Below, piece after piece: positions 34,844-38,030 of a stretch of DNA of 38,030 nt. The notes below the pieces were generated by a model, which did no database searches, was not told the origin of the DNA, and saw only the letters and a program-made list of their open reading frames with translations. The stretch is from Purshia tridentata (lineage: Eukaryota; Streptophyta; Magnoliopsida; Rosales; Rosaceae). How positions within the stretch are numbered: the stretch's first letter is position 1; every line of letters starts with the position of its first letter. The stretch lies in NCBI GenBank assembly GCA_003254885.1, contig QANT01000528.1:1-38030 (forward strand). The letters run 5' to 3'. Both the position numbers and the translations under genes were made by a program.

Positions 34844-36513
34844 TCAAGCGTTGAATTTACACGCGCCATGGCTTGGGTCCTTGGAGGTGATCTCTCCGGA
34901 TCCAGAGAAATCGCAGTTGAAGTCCTGGTGACCGTACTTCTGGTAGTAAGCATTCATGAGGTAGGACGCACGCGCCTTGATGTCGTTGTCAAAGCACGCG
35001 CCGCCTTGTTTAGTGGGACTACAGTCCACGTCCTTGCCACACACGTAGGCTATGTTCGCCTCCAAAGCTTGCTGGGTAGCCCCTGCTTTCGCTACGCACC
35101 ACTTGTTGTCTCCGCTGCTGCCTCCTCCAGCTGCAGGTGCAGCTGGTGTGCTTGGCTGTGACGGTGTTGCCCCTCCGGCCACTGCACCACCCTATATAAC
35201 AAAAACAAAAATACTCAATTTATACATGTATACCCCTCACGTAACAATTTACTCTATCCATAAAAACGTGTACAATAAATGTCGTAATGTCTAGCTTTCT
35301 TTGTGTATATGGAAAACTGTGACTGGCTAAAAAGTTCAAATACAAGAATCCAAATAAGAAAATAAAATTCATAATGCAATAAGCAAGACCACAAATCTAG
35401 AAAGTTGGATTCTAATCAGAGACGCATGTTATTGTGACCCCACATTAAGACGCGACGCGTAATGGAAAAGTGAAAATTATCAATACCAACCTGTTGATTG
35501 CGCAGAACCCCAGCGTTGTAAACCGGAGTCATGTCCGGTTTGAACAACCCCCAGTTCTTCTCAGCGGCCGGACCGGGTTTTTGGTTCTCATTGAACAAAG
35601 CAAAGATGAAAGTCTCGAACTTCCTGTTGGGCATCAAAGGAGTACCCTTGCCGGACTCAACGTGCTTGATCAAGTTACCGTTATAGTCCACGGCATTCTG
35701 AACCGAGCACACCGGGAACTCACAAGCCGAAGGCCAACCGGTCTCGGCCGCGACCAAGTCCACGTCACCGAACCCGATTGCCTTGGCAGCAGAGTGAACC
35801 GCATCCAAAAGACCATCGAACATGTTGGTGTATGTTTTCTTGGTGAACTTGTCGTAAACGCCTTTGTTGGGTCTGAACAGTGCGTAGGCCTCCTTCTCCG
35901 GGGACCACCCGAAGTAGGGGTACGGGTTGACCATGAAGGGAGACTTGGTCTGGCTGTGGAACCTGAGCATGGGCGTCAAAATGGGGATCACCTCCGGTCT
36001 GAACCGGCCCAAACTCGGCGGTTCGGAGGACAAGAGAATGCCAAGAGAGTGAGGGGTGGAGACCTTAATGTCTTTGATACCCTCACGACCCAAAGCATTG
36101 TTGAGGGTTCTCATGGCGGGGACGAGGTTGGATTTAAGGGCATCATCCCCCCAGTGAAGGACCTCGTTGCCCATAGCGATGTATTGGATTTTGGTCTGGG
36201 GGTGGAAAGGCTTGACGTGCTGGGAGACCCAGCGGCGGGCGGCGCGTAGGTTGGTGAGGCCGGGGATGTCGCCGTTGGGGACAGTGATGGTGAGGGAGAT
36301 GTTGGTGTTGGCGAAGGCCTTGATGATGTCCGGGTTGAGGTCGAAGATTTTGACGCTGTCGATGGTGCTTTGAGTCTTGAGAAAGTTGGCCACTTGGGAA
36401 GGTGGCGGGAGGTTGTCGGCGAGCGTGCCGTAGTTGACGCCGATGGAGTGTGCGGTGGAGAAGAGCTGGAGTAGAAGAAAAAGGGAGAGGATGATGAGTT
36501 TGGTGGTGGTCAT
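34844..36513 (-). CDS. Glucanase B: secreted GH17 beta-1,3-glucanase with CBM43
   Basis: This is a tandem paralogue of glucanase A with the same predicted activity. The CDS is complement(join(34844..35191,35491..36513)), 456 residues. The intron is 299 nt (GTTGGT...TATATAG) at the identical position after NQQ. A signal peptide (1-23, ending STAHS) leads into SIGVNYGTLADNLPPP. The catalytic residues are Glu117 (AMGNEVLHWGDD) and Glu257 (AAETGWPS). The linker (about 342-369) is Ala/Pro/Gly/Ser-rich, quite unlike the basic linker of A. The CBM43 domain has six cysteines (WCVAKAGATQQ...GACKFNA) and no GPI-type tail. I see no lesion in either copy, so both are probably active. Exon 1 is again GC-rich, with a 259-codon antisense open frame that is a shadow. 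Confidence 0.96.
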
Positions 36514-36639
36514 GGTTTTGGTTTTGGTTCAGGTGGATGTGAATCCTCCTCTCCTTTATTGGGTTTCAGGTGGTGGAAGTAATATTTTATTATTATTTTG
36601 TTTTTGGCTTTTCTTTCCTTTTGCTGATACTGTGCAAGT

Positions 36640-36646
36640 GTTTATA
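36640..36646 (-). promoter_or_regulatory. TATA box of glucanase B
   Basis: TATAAAC on the - strand sits within GTGCAAGTGTTTATAGTGGA (36632-36651), the counterpart of the glucanase A block. It lies 127 nt before the start codon, so the predicted leader is 68 nt longer than in A. Confidence 0.6.
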
Positions 36647-37477
36647 GTGGAGAGAACGACAGGATATGAGGATGAGATGAAAGAGGCCAATAGGATTGCG
36701 ACATGTGTTGTTGGCCAAAGTGCTGTTTTGCTGCAAAATTATTTTTTTATTTTCTATTTTAAGATTGTACTATTTATAAAATGGACTTAATCTTCTTAGA
36801 TCTTACCCATCAGAGCCTGAATCCTTTTGCTGATTACTAGCTAGTTTGTCTATTTTTGGTTTTGGATATTGTTTGGGGTTCATAATATTTCAAAGGTCTA
36901 AACCTATGCATATATATAAAATCATTTTGGCATGGGGTTGACAAATGGCGACATGGGTATGTATCATAAATGCCAACTCATGTTTGGCAATTCACTTGGC
37001 TGGAGACAAAATTAGCCGTTGCTCTAAATCTAAACTATTACATTTGCATCTAAATGTCCACGTGTCAAAAAGATTAGTCCCACTTTATTAGTTTATTAGT
37101 GGGTAGGACCATCAATGAGACTTTGGTATCAGGTTCTCCAGCTGGCCTTAATTTGATGCATAAAAGGATATCTTCCAAATTAATTTTGGTGTGAACACCA
37201 CCAGATCTTTTTGACTTTATTTTGCCTTAGAAGCCACCGTGTTGGTTTGGGTTGGCTGTCTTATCATATATAATTGTCTTAAAAAGCTTGCGCGGGAACT
37301 GCGCACGTAGCTTTTTGGTCTGGGAAGCATTAAAGTGCTGTCAACCTGTTGTTATGCTAAAACCGCGTAAAACACTCATACTACACGGTATAACAGGAGA
37401 GTGAGCTTCAGACAAGAACACACGGTTTGGTATGTACTGGTAAAGAAATTATTGTATGTTATTACTCGTGATATAAT

Positions 37478-37655
37478 ATACTTACGTGTTATATTATAGG
37501 TGGACAATGAGTTGATAAATGTTATATTTATTATATTTTTATATTATAATTTTATATTATTTTACGTGACAATTTACATTGCATTAATATATTATATACT
37601 AAAAATTTTAAAAATAAAAAAATACTCTGCCAGTATAATAATAACACGTAAGATA
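37478..37655. mobile_element. MITE-like inverted-repeat element 1
   Basis: CTTACGTGTTATATTAT at 37481-37497 is the near-perfect reverse complement of ATAATAATAACACGTAAG at about 37635-37652, with AT-rich DNA between. The size (about 175 bp) and composition suit a small non-autonomous DNA transposon. No target duplication was confirmed. Confidence 0.5.
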
Positions 37656-37721
37656 TAAAAAATATAGTATAAAAATATGGTAAAAATAACATTATTGTAT
37701 TTTATATTCGGTAAACTACTG

Positions 37722-37980
37722 CTAAGTCCCAAATAAACTCCTTATTTAGTCTTAAGCCACTATTTTAATTACTATTAGTTTAAAGCCATTAATTATTTTA
37801 GGGTTCAACATAAAATGGAGAGTGCAATCGAGCGTGAGAGAGAGAGATAGATAACAGTTTTTGGATTACAATCAGTTTTACGTTTTTTGTTATTCGTGGG
37901 CTTTTTTGTTTTAATGGCCGGAGACTAAACATAAAATGGGTTATGGCTTAAAATTAAGGTTCAATAAAATTTGGGACTTA
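37722..37980. mobile_element. MITE-like inverted-repeat element 2
   Basis: TAAGTCCCAAAT at 37723-37734 is a perfect inverted repeat of ATTTGGGACTTA at 37969-37980. Similarity continues inwards about 25 more bases with gaps (TTAAGCCA against TGGCTTAA). The flanks AAACTACTG and AAACTAATG are an 8/9 direct repeat, suggesting a 9-bp target duplication of the Mutator-like kind, although the terminal repeats might extend into these bases instead. Confidence 0.55.
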
Positions 37981-38030
37981 AAACTAATGGACTCTTTTAT
38001 ATTCATATTATAATATAAATTGATTATGTT

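Larger units (their letters stand above)
33905..36651. repeat. Segmental tandem duplication, unit 2
   Basis: This is the partner of 30542-33221. The unit carries glucanase B in the same orientation, with the same single intron (299 nt here versus 515 nt in unit 1), matching 3' flank and matching TATA block. Exons are much more similar than flanks, so the duplication is not recent. Confidence 0.8.
36652..38030. other. Intergenic region with MITE-like elements
   Basis: This is the promoter flank of glucanase B followed by very AT-rich DNA. Two inverted-repeat structures are listed separately. No gene is visible to the end of the window. Confidence 0.6.

Noticed and set aside
35470-36249. 259-codon + strand open frame opposite glucanase B
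   Set aside because: Antisense shadow of a GC-rich GH17 exon; the sense strand encodes a complete catalytic domain with its signal peptide.

Overview
This is a piece of nuclear DNA from a flowering plant, most likely a dicot. The evidence is AT-rich intergenic DNA, genes split by short GT-AG introns, an actin gene with the standard plant intron positions (coding exons of 60, 394, 614 and 66 nt), plant-type lipid and cell-wall enzymes, a nuclear tRNA gene and degraded transposon remnants. A woody rosid such as a Rosaceae species is only a guess. Intron-exon joins below were inferred from splice signals, reading frame and remembered family sequences; no database search was run.

Layout. (1) 1-9.8 kb: a direct tandem array of three cytosolic-type Hsp70 genes on the + strand in different stages of decay. 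Copy 1 (1267-2630) is a broken ATPase-domain fragment. Copy 2 (3713-6585) is broken by two deletions, a 106-bp tandem duplication and a 641-bp solo-LTR-like insertion. Copy 3 (7812-9480) is intact in frame but encodes only 528 residues, with no helical lid and no EEVD tail. (2) 10.6-20.1 kb: + strand housekeeping genes: an intronless KIN17 homologue, the very-long-chain enoyl-CoA reductase ECR/CER10 (4 coding exons), and an actin gene with a leader intron. (3) 20.7-25.8 kb: - strand genes for a short ENTH-domain protein (4 exons) and dolichyl-phosphate beta-glucosyltransferase ALG5 (10 exons), followed by a + strand tRNA-Lys(CUU). (4) 27.9-28.6 kb: a - strand single-exon gene for a plant protein of unknown function. 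(5) 30.5-36.7 kb: a roughly 3.4-kb tandem segmental duplication, each unit carrying a - strand secreted beta-1,3-glucanase with a GH17 catalytic domain and a C-terminal CBM43/X8 domain. (6) 36.7-38.0 kb: AT-rich DNA with two MITE-like inverted-repeat elements.

The genes do not form a pathway; this is ordinary plant gene order. The two families expanded by tandem duplication (Hsp70 and GH17-CBM43) behave differently. The Hsp70 copies are mostly decaying into pseudogenes. Both glucanases keep their catalytic residues but have diverged in the interdomain linker. I found no convincing new biological system. The most informative oddities are the lid-less Hsp70, the dated sequence of lesions in Hsp70 copy 2, an 84-nt in-frame GC-AG intron in ALG5, and the linker divergence between the two glucanases.
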